From Ahrensia sp. (lineage in GTDB: Bacteria > Pseudomonadota > Alphaproteobacteria > Rhizobiales > Rhizobiaceae): 64,000 nucleotides of DNA. Where the stretch lies: NCBI GenBank assembly GCA_002706335.1, contig PAKZ01000039.1, forward strand, positions 1 to 64,000, written 5' to 3'. The notes below the pieces were generated by a model. The model saw only the letters and a list, made by a program, of their open reading frames with translations. It had not been told where the DNA came from and did no database searches. Of this stretch, positions 1 to 8,028 are shown piece after piece; position 1 is the stretch's first letter, and every line of letters starts with the position of its first letter. The translations under genes were made by a program, and so were the position numbers.

Positions 1-17
1 TCAACAAAACGGGTTAA

Positions 18-34
18 CGCCCGGGTTCTTTGAA
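18..34 (+). repeat. 17-bp direct repeat, copy 1
   Basis: The sequence cgcccgggttctttgaa occurs here and again at 276-292 with no mismatch. The flanks differ, so the shared part is short, and the left copy is cut close to the window edge. Confidence 0.7.
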
Positions 35-123
35 GTCGCTGGATTCAGATTAAAGGCGCGAAGCCGATGACGCGCCTACTCTCTCCCCATCGTGGGGGGG
101 TGAGAAGCGGTCGGCGTAGCCGG

Positions 124-149
124 CCAATCGACAACGATTTGTCGATTGG
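124..149. repeat. perfect 11-bp inverted repeat, 4-nt loop
   Basis: The arm ccaatcgacaa (124-134) is the exact reverse complement of ttgtcgattgg (139-149), separated by cgat. No T-tract follows on either strand, so it is not an intrinsic terminator. It forms part of the repeat-like block at the left end. Confidence 0.8.
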
Positions 150-189
150 AGCGACGAACGCCCGGAGCGAAAGCGGAGGGCCGGCAGAA

Positions 190-231
190 GCAAAAGCTTG
201 GGTTTAGCGCAGCTAAGCCCTTAGCTTTTGC
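190..231. repeat. long near-perfect hairpin (two 9-bp arms)
   Basis: The outer arm gcaaaagct (190-198) pairs with agcttttgc (223-231). The inner arm gggtttagc (200-208) pairs with gctaagccc (212-220) with one G-U wobble. The apical loop is 3 nt, and a 1-by-2-nt internal loop separates the two helices. The symmetry is too long for chance and has no adjacent T-tract, which suggests a repeat-element fold rather than a terminator. Confidence 0.75.
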
Positions 232-275
232 CAGTGAGGGGGCCGCAATGTCAGCCAAAGAGCAATACGGGCCAC

Positions 276-292
276 CGCCCGGGTTCTTTGAA
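276..292 (+). repeat. 17-bp direct repeat, copy 2
   Basis: Exact second copy of the 17-mer at 18-34, about 258 bp downstream. It sits inside the open frame at 146-361, which argues that this frame belongs to a repeat element and not to a conserved gene. Confidence 0.7.
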
Positions 293-425
293 AAGGTAAG
301 TGAGGGGGTCGCGATGCTGAAGGCGTTCCGGAATCTCACCACCGCCAGACCCCCGCCTTGACCCGCATCAACTCGCCGCCGCCGTTTCCGCGATAGGGAA
401 TCGCGAAACATGAAAGGAATGGCAT

Positions 426-770
426 ATGGCCGAGACTGACTGGACCGCTTTCACCGATCAGACCAACAGGCGCATGGCCGAATTGCGCAAGGCGATGCCC
501 AAGCCCGCCAAGGGGTTCGGGGCGCTGGCGCAGTCGGCGATCGCGCCGGGCGTGCTCGATTCGAAGACGAAGGAACTGATCGCGCTCGCCATCGGCATCA
601 CGGCGCGCTGCGACGGCTGCCTCGCTTTTCACGCCAAGGCAGCGAAGAAGCATGGCGCCACCCGCGACGAGGTCATCGAGACGATCGCGGTCGCGCTCTA
701 TATGGGTGGTGGCCCGTCGATGATTTACGGCGCCGAAGCGCTGTCCTGCTTCGACGCCCTGGCCGACTGA
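426..770 (+). CDS. AhpD-like carboxymuconolactone decarboxylase family protein
   Basis: A 114-residue single-domain protein of the CMD/AhpD superfamily, small helical proteins that form oligomers. The redox centre is visible as C62-D-G-C65 followed by H69, the CxxCxxxH arrangement used by AhpD-type alkylhydroperoxidases to pass electrons or reduce peroxides. The C-terminal half (about 79-108) is the conserved helical segment ending in a Gly-rich turn. It is not the protocatechuate-pathway decarboxylase, because no pathway genes are nearby and that enzyme lacks the CxxC. It starts at an ATG just after gaaaggaatggcat. The neighbours are the antisense osmC and then msrA, so the context is oxidative-stress defence. 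The physiological substrate is unknown. Confidence 0.85.
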   Translation: MAETDWTAFTDQTNRRMAELRKAMPKPAKGFGALAQSAIAPGVLDSKTKELIALAIGITARCDGCLAFHAKAAKKHGATRDEVIETIAVALYMGGGPSMIYGAEALSCFDALAD

Positions 771-777
771 CCGGCTG

Positions 778-1203
778 CTAAACCAGTTTTGCGTCCAGCG
801 TGATGGTGATCGCGGAAAGCGCGCCTGAGACCGGGCAGCCTTCCTTCGCCTTCTTGGCGAGTTCCTGGAACGTGTCGTCGTCGATGCCCGGCACCTCGGC
901 CTCCAGCACCAGCGCCGACCCCTTGATACCCTCGCCGGGCTTCACCTCGACGGTCGCCTTCGCGTCCAGCTTGGTTGCCGGCGTGCCGTTCTCGGCGAGG
1001 AAATGAGACAGCTGCATCGCGAAGCAACCCGCATGGGCGGCGGCGATCAGCTCCTCGGGGTTGGTGCCGGCGGTGCCGTCCTCATTTTCGAAGCGGGTGC
1101 GGAAGTCGTAACGCTTTTCGCTGAGCGCGCCGCTTTGCGTGGTGAGGCGGCCCTTGCCCTCCTGCAGGTTGCCTTCCCAGATGGCCGTGGCGTGACGTTT
1201 CAT
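778..1203 (-). CDS. osmC: OsmC family peroxiredoxin
   Basis: A 141-residue OsmC-type thiol peroxidase that reduces organic hydroperoxides in the cytoplasm. The peroxidatic cysteine is C60 in HAGCFAMQLSH, and the resolving cysteine is C123 in EGCPVSGAL. Both positions are right for the OsmC subfamily, as distinct from Ohr. The N-terminal beta-strand ATAIWEGNLQEGKG and the motif NPEELIAAAHAGC are typical. Length matches the family. The gene is convergent with the AhpD-like gene, with only 7 bp between the stops, and divergent from msrA, so a cluster of peroxide and methionine-sulfoxide defence genes is likely. No specific operator was identified in the gap to msrA. Confidence 0.93.
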   Translation of the reverse strand: MKRHATAIWEGNLQEGKGRLTTQSGALSEKRYDFRTRFENEDGTAGTNPEELIAAAHAGCFAMQLSHFLAENGTPATKLDAKATVEVKPGEGIKGSALVLEAEVPGIDDDTFQELAKKAKEGCPVSGALSAITITLDAKLV

Positions 1204-1381
1204 GGTGATTTCCTTGTTCGTTGACGTTTCCCTTGAGCTTAACTGCTGCGCCCAGCGTTTGGTTCAAGCGCCAGCCGAAAATTCTGCTCACGCAAGCGTG
1301 TACAAATCTGATTGGGCGAGGGGCTGTCGGCATGGGATGGATGCGCCATCTGAATGGACAGGGAAAAGACCGGAGGAAAAC

Positions 1382-2029
1382 ATGACCCGGATGAAACGGA
1401 TGATTGCGGCCTTGTCGATGGCCGCCATGGCGCTGACCGCGCTGCCCGCACAGGCGGAAATCAAGTCGCTGGTGGTTGCCGGCGGGTGCTTCTGGTGCGT
1501 GGAGAGTGATTTCGACCATATGGACGGCGTCGTCGCCACCACGTCGGGCTATGCCGGTGGCGAGAAGCAGAATCCGACCTATCGCGATCACGGCCGGCAC
1601 CGTGAAGTGGTCAAGGTCGACTATGACGACACGAAGACCGACTATCGTACGCTGGTGACGCAGTTCCTGCGCACCATCGACGTGACCGATGACGGCGGTC
1701 AGTTCTGCGACCGTGGCCATTCCTACACGACCGCGATCCACGCGGGTAACGATACGGAGGCGAAGGCCGCCCGCGAGGCGATCGCCGAGGCGGAGACATC
1801 ACTGGGAAAGAACATCGTCACGCCGGTCGAGGGGCCCGCGACCTTCTGGAAGGCCGAGGACTACCATCAGGGCTACTATATGAGCGACGTGAAAGTGCTG
1901 ACCCGCTTCGGCCTCGTCAGCCGGGCCGAGGCCTATAAGGGCTATCGGAAGGGCTGCGGCCGCGATGCGCGCGTCCGTGAATTATGGGGCGATCAGGCCT
2001 TTATGGGCATGCACAAGGCCGGCAGCTGA
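1382..2029 (+). CDS. msrA: secreted peptide-methionine (S)-S-oxide reductase MsrA
   Basis: MsrA reduces S-epimer methionine sulfoxide in proteins. The catalytic motif GCFWC (residues 35-39, C36 nucleophile) is followed by the family motifs GYAGG and the late segment FWKAEDYHQGYY. Residues 1-25 form a signal peptide: basic start, hydrophobic core, then LPAQA cleavage. The enzyme therefore probably works in the periplasm. I chose ATG 1382 because it lies directly after the Shine-Dalgarno ccggagg and begins the signal peptide. The frame is open further upstream to 1202, but without signal-like sequence. The protein is 215 residues, about 40 more than the core domain. Extra cysteines at the C-terminus (KGCGRD) could resolve the catalytic thiol. 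Confidence 0.93.
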   Translation: MTRMKRMIAALSMAAMALTALPAQAEIKSLVVAGGCFWCVESDFDHMDGVVATTSGYAGGEKQNPTYRDHGRHREVVKVDYDDTKTDYRTLVTQFLRTIDVTDDGGQFCDRGHSYTTAIHAGNDTEAKAAREAIAEAETSLGKNIVTPVEGPATFWKAEDYHQGYYMSDVKVLTRFGLVSRAEAYKGYRKGCGRDARVRELWGDQAFMGMHKAGS

Positions 2030-2079
2030 CGCCATCCGGGCAGTAAAGCGCCGTTAAAGGCCTATTAAATCTTTGAAAA

Positions 2080-2110
2080 TCACGCTGTGGCATATTATGT
2101 CGCAGCGTGA
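2080..2110. repeat. 14-bp stem hairpin between msrA and the acyltransferase
   Basis: The arm tcacgctgtggcat (2080-2093) pairs with atgtcgcagcgtga (2097-2110) around a 3-nt loop, with two G-U wobbles. It begins 50 bp after the msrA stop. No strong T-tract follows on either side. It could end the msrA transcript in a Rho-assisted way or act on the next gene. Its presence argues against the upstream ATG at 2073 as the start of the next gene. Confidence 0.65.
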
Positions 2111-2189
2111 CGCTTTCCTGTTATGGTTGATGTGTCATACTATCGATACACAAATCGGTGAGAGGACGGCCAGAGCGCCCACCGGACAG

Positions 2190-3095
2190 ATGACCATGGA
2201 ATTCCAGTCAGCATCGTCGACCTTTTCCGATATCGTCACCGGTAGAGCGGAATCTCGCACCCTGAAGAATCATCATATTGTCGATCAGCTCATCGAGGAG
2301 CGGGGCCAGACCCTGGTCAAGCATCCGCTGTGGCCGATCATCCGCCCGATGCTCTACAAGGTGCTGTACTACCGTCAGGCCGTGCGCATGGCCGACGAGG
2401 TCGCCGAGATCAGCGGTATCGAGTGTTTCGAATACATCAGCCGGCTGCTCGAACTCGACGTGAGCGTCGAGGGCAAGGAGAATTTGCCGAAGGACGGCGC
2501 GTTCATCCTGGTGTCCAACCATCCGACCGGCATAGCGGACGGCATCGCCGCTTATGACATGATCAAGGACGTCCGTCCCGATCTCGTCTTCTTCGCCAAT
2601 CGCGACGCCATTCGCGTTTCCCCGCGGCTTGCCGAGATCATCATTCCGGTCGAGTGGCGCACCACGGAAAAGTCTCACGCCAAGAGCCGCGAGACGCTGG
2701 TGCGCACCAGCCGCGCCTTTTCCGACGGCCGGGCCATCATCCTGTTCCCCTCGGGCCGTATCGCCTACTGGGACAAGGGCCGGCTGAACGAGCGCCCCTG
2801 GCAGGCGACCGGAATCCAGATGGCCAAGCGCTACAATGTGCCGGTTATCCCGATGCACATGAACGCCCGCAACTCCAAGCTGTTCTACCTCCTGTCGCAC
2901 CGCACGCCGGAACTGCGCGACATGACGGTGTTCCACGAGCTGCTCAACAAGAAGGGGCAACCCTTCCGCATCACGATCGGCAAGCCGATCGTGCCGGACA
3001 CGCTGGACGGCGATGTGCAGGATCTGACTGTCCGGCTGCAGGACCATTGCGAACACGTTCTGCGCGAACAGCCGAACGCCGTCTTTACGGGCTGA
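2190..3095 (+). CDS. lysophospholipid acyltransferase (PlsC-like)
   Basis: A 301-residue glycerophospholipid acyltransferase of the PlsC/LPLAT superfamily, expected at the inner membrane to acylate lysophospholipid or a related acceptor. Motif I is the variant SNHPTGIADG (H111, with the acid D117), motif III is LFPSGR (185-190), and a hydrophobic segment with a later proline-rich strand VPVIPMH follows. The substrate cannot be told from sequence. The H-x5-D spacing differs from canonical HX4D and defines a rhizobial subgroup rather than true PlsC. An in-frame ATG exists at 2073, but it would place a strong hairpin inside the gene and add an unfamiliar leader. I prefer ATG 2190 or 2196. Confidence 0.8.
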   Translation: MTMEFQSASSTFSDIVTGRAESRTLKNHHIVDQLIEERGQTLVKHPLWPIIRPMLYKVLYYRQAVRMADEVAEISGIECFEYISRLLELDVSVEGKENLPKDGAFILVSNHPTGIADGIAAYDMIKDVRPDLVFFANRDAIRVSPRLAEIIIPVEWRTTEKSHAKSRETLVRTSRAFSDGRAIILFPSGRIAYWDKGRLNERPWQATGIQMAKRYNVPVIPMHMNARNSKLFYLLSHRTPELRDMTVFHELLNKKGQPFRITIGKPIVPDTLDGDVQDLTVRLQDHCEHVLREQPNAVFTG

Positions 3096-3206
3096 TTCGA
3101 GTCTTCCACCCGCCAATGCCCTCCGGGATGTGCCCGCCAGCACAGCCCGGCTGATCGCTCTTCCCTACGCTGGGCCCAAATCCAAGTTCCAGCGGGAGCA
3201 GATCCT

Positions 3207-3728
3207 ATGCATATTCTGGTTTCAATTCTTGGTCTGCTCGGCGCGGGCCTGTTCTGGTGGTATCGCCTGCGAGCGGCCGGCGCAGCGGTCCGTGACGTAG
3301 CCGACATGGCGGGCCGGGCGCGCGGCGCGGTCAAGCGACGCCGGTTCCGCAACCGGGCCGCCGTCAGCCCTTTCGCGGCCATCGACGACCCGGTCGTCGG
3401 CGCCGCGACGGTCATCATAGCAATGGCGCAGGAACAGGGCAGTTTCGACGAAGATGCAGAACGCCGTCTGCGCGATGCACTGTCGCCCGTCGCATCGCGG
3501 CCCGGCCTTGTCGACGAGGCTGTGATTTACGGCAAATGGGCGGCAGGCCAGTGCGCCGAAGCAAGCACGGCGCTGCGCCATGTCGCGCCTTATCTGAGAG
3601 AAACGCTGAGTTCCGCCGAGCGCGGCGAACTACTGGCGATCGCCGAGACCGTCCTCGATCCATCGACTGGCACGCCGGCCCATCGCGAGCAACTCCTGCG
3701 GTCGCTGGTCGCTCGTCTGGAGGTTTGA
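3207..3728 (+). CDS. membrane-anchored TerB-like protein of unknown function
   Basis: A 173-residue protein. Residues 3-20 form one transmembrane helix (ILVSILGLLGAGLFWWY), followed by a basic Arg-rich stretch (about 37-50) that would sit on the cytoplasmic side. The rest is helical: DDPVVGAATVIIAMAQEQG, then an acidic region with FDEDAERRLRDAL, then repeated helices ending LVARLEV. This layout resembles the TerB/DjlA-N helical fold. I infer that by eye and it is not confirmed. The gene stands alone between the acyltransferase and a hairpin shared with the convergent transaldolase gene. Function is unknown. Confidence 0.7.
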   Translation: MHILVSILGLLGAGLFWWYRLRAAGAAVRDVADMAGRARGAVKRRRFRNRAAVSPFAAIDDPVVGAATVIIAMAQEQGSFDEDAERRLRDALSPVASRPGLVDEAVIYGKWAAGQCAEASTALRHVAPYLRETLSSAERGELLAIAETVLDPSTGTPAHREQLLRSLVARLEV

Positions 3729-3736
3729 GGCAAGAA

Positions 3737-3757
3737 GCGGAGGCGTGAAGCCTCCGC
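3737..3757. terminator. bidirectional hairpin between convergent genes
   Basis: gcggaggc (3737-3744) pairs perfectly with gcctccgc (3750-3757) around gtgaa. It lies between the stops of the TerB-like gene (plus) and the transaldolase (minus). T-tracts are weak on both sides, so termination may be partial. Confidence 0.6.
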
Positions 3758-3761
3758 GGCC

Positions 3762-4415
3762 TTAGACGATCTTCTGACCGGTCTTCGCCCAGTCGGCGAG
3801 GAAGGATTCGATACCCTTGTCGGTCAGCGGGTGCTTGACCAGGGCCTTGAGCGTCGCCGGCGGCACAGTCGCCACGTCGGCGCCGATCAGGGCCGCTTCC
3901 CTGACATGGTTCACGGTGCGGATCGAGGCGGCGAGGATCTCGGTCTGGAACCCGTAATTGTTGTAAATCTGCCTGATCTCCGCGATCAGATCCATGCCAT
4001 CGATCGCCATGTCGTCGAGGCGGCCAATGAAGGGAGAGATGAAGGTCGCGCCGGCCTTCGCCGCGAGAAGCGCCTGGTTGGCCGAGAAGCACAGCGTCAC
4101 ATTGACCTTGTGGCCGGCAGTGGTCAGCGCCTTGCAAGCCCGCAGCCCGTCAATCGTCAGCGGCACCTTGATGCAGATATTCTCCGCGATCTTCAAAAGG
4201 ACCTCGGCTTCTTTCATCATGCCGTCGAAATCGAGAGCCGTGACTTCGGCGGAGACGGGACCGTCGACGATTCCGCAAATCTCCTTGGTGACCTCGGTGA
4301 AGTCGCGTCCGGATTTCATGATCAGCGAAGGATTGGTCGTCACGCCATCGAGAAGTCCGATCTCGTTGAGTTCCCGGATTTCGTTCACATCGGCTGTATC
4401 GACAAAGAATTTCAT
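3762..4415 (-). CDS. tal: transaldolase (fructose-6-phosphate aldolase-like, small type)
   Basis: A 217-residue TIM-barrel aldolase of the short transaldolase class (TalC/FSA subfamily) acting in the non-oxidative pentose phosphate pathway. The Schiff-base lysine is K83 in ICIKVPLT. Conserved elements include the N-terminal [13 protein letters not shown], the phosphate-site region TTNPSLI, and [10 protein letters not shown] late in the barrel. Length is exact for this class. It is divergent from priA with about 83 bp between, and ends at the shared hairpin 3737-3757. A tal-priA-atpH neighbourhood is frequent in Hyphomicrobiales. Transaldolase versus F6P aldolase activity cannot be decided from these residues alone. 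Confidence 0.93.
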   Translation of the reverse strand: MKFFVDTADVNEIRELNEIGLLDGVTTNPSLIMKSGRDFTEVTKEICGIVDGPVSAEVTALDFDGMMKEAEVLLKIAENICIKVPLTIDGLRACKALTTAGHKVNVTLCFSANQALLAAKAGATFISPFIGRLDDMAIDGMDLIAEIRQIYNNYGFQTEILAASIRTVNHVREAALIGADVATVPPATLKALVKHPLTDKGIESFLADWAKTGQKIV

Positions 4416-4498
4416 TGTTTCCGCCCTTTATTGTCCCGTTTTCAGCGTTCTTGATCGGGCTTCCGTTTACCCGAAGAAGTAGGCAAGGTCACGCGGTA

Positions 4499-6685
4499 AT
4501 GAGGCAAGATTCGCTGCTCGCTCCCGATACCGTTCCCGTGCTCGTGCCGACTCCGTCGGAGCGGCCCTATACCTATGTGGTGCCAGATGGCATGGTCGTC
4601 AAACCCGGTTCCATCGTCGCGGTGCCACTCGGGCCGCGGCTTGTCGCCGGGGTCGTCTGGGATGCTTCGCAGAAGGACGAGATCGACGCGAAGAAGCTGC
4701 GCGCGATCGAACATGTCTTCGACTGCCTGCCCATGTCCGAGGACATGCGCCGCTTCGTCGACTGGATCGCGCGCTACACACTGTCGCCGCCGGGCATGGT
4801 GGCGCGCATGGTCTTGCGCGTGCCGGCCGCATTCGATCCGGAGCCACCGACGCCGGGTTTGCGACGTACAGACGTCCTGCCGGAGCGGATGACGGCGGCG
4901 CGCGACCGCGTGCTGGAAATGGCTGCCGACGGATTTGCCTGGACGCGCTCGGGGCTCGCTCATGCCGCTGGCGTTTCGCTTTCTGTTGTCGACGGACTGA
5001 CCAAGACGGGATGTTTCGAGGAAATCGAACTGCCGCCGGCCGCGGTCGTCGCCGCACCTGACCCGACTTACAAATCCGCCGATCTGTCCGACGATCAAAA
5101 AGCGGCCGCCGAGGCGCTTGCCGGCACGGTGCGTGAGGACGGCTTCATGGCGACGCTTCTCGAAGGCGTCACCGGGTCTGGCAAGACCGAGGTCTATTTC
5201 GAGGCGATCGCGGCAGCGCTGGAAAAGGGCAAGCAGGTGCTCGTCCTGTTGCCGGAAATCTCGCTGACCCATTCTTTCCTCGAACGGTTCCATGACCGTT
5301 TCGGGGCGCCACCGGCCGAATGGCATTCCGACCTTGCGCCGAAAACGCGCGAACGCGTCTGGCGGCAGGTCGCCGACGGTCGCGTGCGTGTCGTCGCGGG
5401 GGCTCGTTCTGCGCTTTTTCTGCCCTTTTCCGATCTCGGCCTGATCGTTGTCGACGAGGAGCACGACCCGGCCTACAAGCAGGAGGACCGTGTTTTCTAC
5501 CACGCCCGCGATATGGCAGTGGTGCGCGGCCATATCGGTGGCGTGCCAGTCATCCTGTCGAGCGCTACACCGTCGGTCGAAACCCGCTATAATGCCGAGA
5601 CCGGACGCTACCGCCATGTGCGAATGGCGCGGCGCTTCGCGGAAGCTGCCCTGCCGGACCTTCACGCCATCGACATGCGGCGCACGCCTCCATCGCGCGG
5701 CAAATTCCTGTCGCCGCCGCTGGTCAAGGCAATCGGCGAGGCGCTGGAGCGCGAGGAGCAGGCGCTGCTGTTTCTGAACCGTCGCGGCTACGCGCCGCTG
5801 ACGCTCTGCCGGGTGTGCGGTCACCGTTTCCAGTGCCCGGACTGTTCGGCGTGGCTGGTTGAGCACCGTTTCCGCGGCCAGCTTCTCTGCCATCATTGCG
5901 GGCATCACGAGCCGGTGCCGGAAGCCTGTCCGGAGTGCGGAACGCTCGATCACCTCGTAGCCTGCGGACCGGGTATCGAGCGAATTGCGGAAGAGGCCGT
6001 CACGGCCTTTCCCGATGCGCGGACCATCGTCCTCTCGTCGGACATGCTGGGCGGTGTAAAGCGGCTCCGTCTCGAACTTGAGGCAATCGAGAAGGGCGAG
6101 GTCGACATAGTCATCGGCACGCAGCTTGTCGCCAAGGGCCACAATTTCCCGAACATGACGCTGGTCGGCGTGGTCGATGCCGATCTCGGGCTGGCCAATG
6201 GCGATCCGCGGGCTGCCGAGCGGACGTTCCAGCTCCTGAGCCAGGTGACCGGCCGTGCCGGGCGAACAGGCAAGAAAAGTCATGGCCTGATCCAGACGTT
6301 CCAGCCGGAACATCCGGCGATGCGGGCGATCGTCTCGGGCGACGGGGAGGCCTTCTATGAGAACCAGATCGCCGAGCGGGAGCGCGGTCACCTGCCGCCC
6401 TTCGGACGTCTGGCCTCGATCATCATTTCGGCCAACAGCCGCGCCGAGGCCGAAAACCATGGCCGCGCCCTGCGTTCGGCCGCGCCCGCCGGAGAGATCA
6501 TGGTGCTCGGCCCGGCGGAAGCGCCGCTGGCGCTGATCCGCGGTCGCCACCGCTTCCGCATACTAGTGCATGGCCCGGAACGCGCCAATATGCAGGCCTT
6601 CTTGCGCACCATGATCGGCAATGCGCCGCGGCCGCGCGGCTCGGTGCGCGTCAGCGTGGATATCGACCCGCAATCATTCCTTTGA
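4499..6685 (+). CDS. priA: primosomal protein N' / replication restart helicase PriA
   Basis: PriA reloads the replisome at stalled forks as a 3'-5' helicase. The Walker A is GVTGSGKTEVY and the DEXH box is VVDEEHDPAYKQ. Zinc-binding cysteine pairs follow (CRVCGHRFQCPDC, then CHHC and CPEC), and helicase motifs V/VI are IGTQLVAKGHNFPNM and QVTGRAGR. The N-terminal part is the 3' DNA-end-binding domain (VVPDGMVVKPGSIVAVPLG). I chose ATG 4499, which gives 728 residues, the usual length. The frame stays open upstream to 4415 but overlaps the divergent tal promoter. The 3' end overlaps the convergent SRPBCC gene by 12 bp. Confidence 0.95.
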   Translation: MRQDSLLAPDTVPVLVPTPSERPYTYVVPDGMVVKPGSIVAVPLGPRLVAGVVWDASQKDEIDAKKLRAIEHVFDCLPMSEDMRRFVDWIARYTLSPPGMVARMVLRVPAAFDPEPPTPGLRRTDVLPERMTAARDRVLEMAADGFAWTRSGLAHAAGVSLSVVDGLTKTGCFEEIELPPAAVVAAPDPTYKSADLSDDQKAAAEALAGTVREDGFMATLLEGVTGSGKTEVYFEAIAAALEKGKQVLVLLPEISLTHSFLERFHDRFGAPPAEWHSDLAPKTRERVWRQVADGRVRVVAGARSALFLPFSDLGLIVVDEEHDPAYKQEDRVFYHARDMAVVRGHIGGVPVILSSATPSVETRYNAETGRYRHVRMARRFAEAALPDLHAIDMRRTPPSRGKFLSPPLVKAIGEALEREEQALLFLNRRGYAPLTLCRVCGHRFQCPDCSAWLVEHRFRGQLLCHHCGHHEPVPEACPECGTLDHLVACGPGIERIAEEAVTAFPDARTIVLSSDMLGGVKRLRLELEAIEKGEVDIVIGTQLVAKGHNFPNMTLVGVVDADLGLANGDPRAAERTFQLLSQVTGRAGRTGKKSHGLIQTFQPEHPAMRAIVSGDGEAFYENQIAERERGHLPPFGRLASIIISANSRAEAENHGRALRSAAPAGEIMVLGPAEAPLALIRGRHRFRILVHGPERANMQAFLRTMIGNAPRPRGSVRVSVDIDPQSFL

Positions 6686-7558
6686 CGATGCGACGAAGCG
6701 TTCCAGCTTGCCGAGGGTCTGGTAACCCAGCTCCACAGCGCCGAAGCCCTTTGCCTCCTGAAATTCCGCCGCTGTCGAGAAGACCATCCCGAGCGTGACC
6801 TTGGTCGTCCCGTCCACTTCCTCGAACGAGGCCCATGCGTCGGCGTGTTTCGGGCCGTTCTCGCCCCAAAGCAGGGAATAGCCGAACCGCTCCTCGGGAC
6901 GGACGTCATGGTAAAGGTGATGGTTCGGGAAAACTGTCCCGTCGGGCGCGATCATGTCGAACACCCATTCGCCGCCCTCGCGCAGGTCGATGCGCTGGGT
7001 GCGGCAGGAAAAGCCATCCGGGCCCCACCATTGCGGCAATGTCTCGGGGTTCATCCAGGCGCCCCAAACGACCGATCGCGGCGCCCGGATGAGTTTCTGC
7101 AGGATCATGGTCCGCTCGGCCACGCCGACAAGGTTGTCCAGACCGGCATCGAAACCCTCGCGGTAGTCCGCCTCCATGTCACGGGCCAGAGAAGAAAGCT
7201 GTACGGTGACGACCAGCCGGCTGCGGTTCGCTTCGCCGGAAAAATCGGCGGTCACAAGCGCTGCGGACAGCGTTGTGCCTTCGGCCGAGATGACTTCGTA
7301 GTTCACGCTCCGCGCCTCCGGCTCCAGGGCAAGCCAGCCGATCTCGCAGCGGATATCCGGCTCGCCCTCGACCTTGCAGAGCGAAATTTCGCGCCCGCCC
7401 ACGCTCGTGTCGGCCTCCAGATAATCTATCGTGACCGACGGGTATGGCGGCGCCCAGATTCCGCGCGCGGCAGGGGCCGTCCAGGCTTCCCACAACGCAG
7501 ACAATGGCGCAGCCATGTCGCGTTCGAAGGTCAGCGTCGCGAAACCGGTGCGCTTCAC
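6674..7558 (-). CDS. tandem SRPBCC (AHSA1-type) protein
   Basis: A 294-residue protein made of two START/AHSA1-like (SRPBCC) ligand-binding domains in tandem. The first, about 1-140, begins TLTFERDMAAPLSALWEAWTAP. The second, about 150-290, begins TMILQKLIRAPRSVVWGAWMNPETLPQWWGPDGF, the usual AHSA1 opening. Most relatives have only one domain, so this is a fusion or internal duplication. The second domain keeps the family WWGP signature and the first looks diverged. It is the last gene of an ArsR-SRPBCC-SRPBCC operon and overlaps the upstream gene by 4 bp. Such pairs are often annotated as toxin- or solvent-responsive, but no ligand is known. The 3' end overlaps priA by 12 bp. Confidence 0.85.
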   Translation of the reverse strand: MKRTGFATLTFERDMAAPLSALWEAWTAPAARGIWAPPYPSVTIDYLEADTSVGGREISLCKVEGEPDIRCEIGWLALEPEARSVNYEVISAEGTTLSAALVTADFSGEANRSRLVVTVQLSSLARDMEADYREGFDAGLDNLVGVAERTMILQKLIRAPRSVVWGAWMNPETLPQWWGPDGFSCRTQRIDLREGGEWVFDMIAPDGTVFPNHHLYHDVRPEERFGYSLLWGENGPKHADAWASFEEVDGTTKVTLGMVFSTAAEFQEAKGFGAVELGYQTLGKLERFVASSKE

Positions 7559-8028
7559 ATCAGTTCCTTCGCATAGGCTTCGAGCTGGGTCGCCACCGTG
7601 CCCCAGCCATCGAAGAAGCCCATGTCCTCATGGGTTTTGCGGGTGTCCGGGTTGCGGTGCCGCGCAATCGCCGTGTAGCTCGTGCCGCCGCCCGGCGCGT
7701 CCGCCAGGAGCAGGATCGCCGTCATGAACGGATCGGGCGCCGGCTTCCAGCCTTCCGAATATGTATCCGTGAAAACGAGCTTCTCGCCTTCCACCAGCTC
7801 CAGATAGACGCCGTTGTTTTCCATCGCCGTGCCTTCCACCTCGAATGTCGTGTTGAACCGGCCTCCGACCCGAAGGTTGATATCCACGGCGGTCACCTTG
7901 TGCGGGGCAGGGACGAAGAAGTGCGGAATATGCTCGGGCTTCGTCCAGCATTCCCAGATCAGATGTCGCGGGACAGCCAGCGTGCGGGTAAAGCTCAGGT
8001 CGGTTTCCGGGTCGAGATCGGGCATCAT
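7555..8028 (-). CDS. SRPBCC (AHSA1-type) domain protein
   Basis: A 157-residue single-domain SRPBCC/AHSA1 protein: helix-grip fold with a hydrophobic cavity. It opens with LSFTRTLAVPRHLIWECWTKPEHIPHFFVPAP, includes the strand YLELVEGEKLVFTDTY, and ends in the long C-terminal helix HEDMGFFDGWGTVATQLEAYAKEL. It overlaps the ArsR gene upstream by 4 bp and the tandem SRPBCC gene downstream by 4 bp, so the three are translationally coupled. The cellular role is unknown. The fixed pairing with an ArsR regulator suggests the regulator controls the cavity proteins, as is common for this gene pair. Confidence 0.88.
   Translation of the reverse strand: MMPDLDPETDLSFTRTLAVPRHLIWECWTKPEHIPHFFVPAPHKVTAVDINLRVGGRFNTTFEVEGTAMENNGVYLELVEGEKLVFTDTYSEGWKPAPDPFMTAILLLADAPGGGTSYTAIARHRNPDTRKTHEDMGFFDGWGTVATQLEAYAKELM

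Larger units (their letters stand above)
1..425. other. gene-free block with hairpins and a repeated 17-mer
   Basis: No convincing gene lies here. Open frames exist on both strands (146-361 plus, 76-411 minus), but they follow the hairpins and repeats rather than any protein family I recognise. The block contains two long inverted repeats (124-149 and 190-231) and two copies of a 17-bp sequence (18-34 and 276-292). The copy at 18-34 begins almost at the window edge, so a second copy of a larger element may continue to the left. This composition fits a dispersed intergenic repeat of the kind common in rhizobial genomes. That is inference from structure, since other copies in the genome cannot be seen here. 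Confidence 0.55.

Noticed and set aside
76-411. 111-residue minus-strand frame and the overlapping plus-strand frame at 146-361
   Set aside because: Both lie across hairpins and direct repeats, show no family features or good ribosome sites, and mirror each other. They are better explained by a repeat element.
4442-6550. 702-residue minus-strand frame antisense to priA
   Set aside because: Shadow of high-GC coding sequence. The plus strand has all PriA motifs, and the antisense frame has none.
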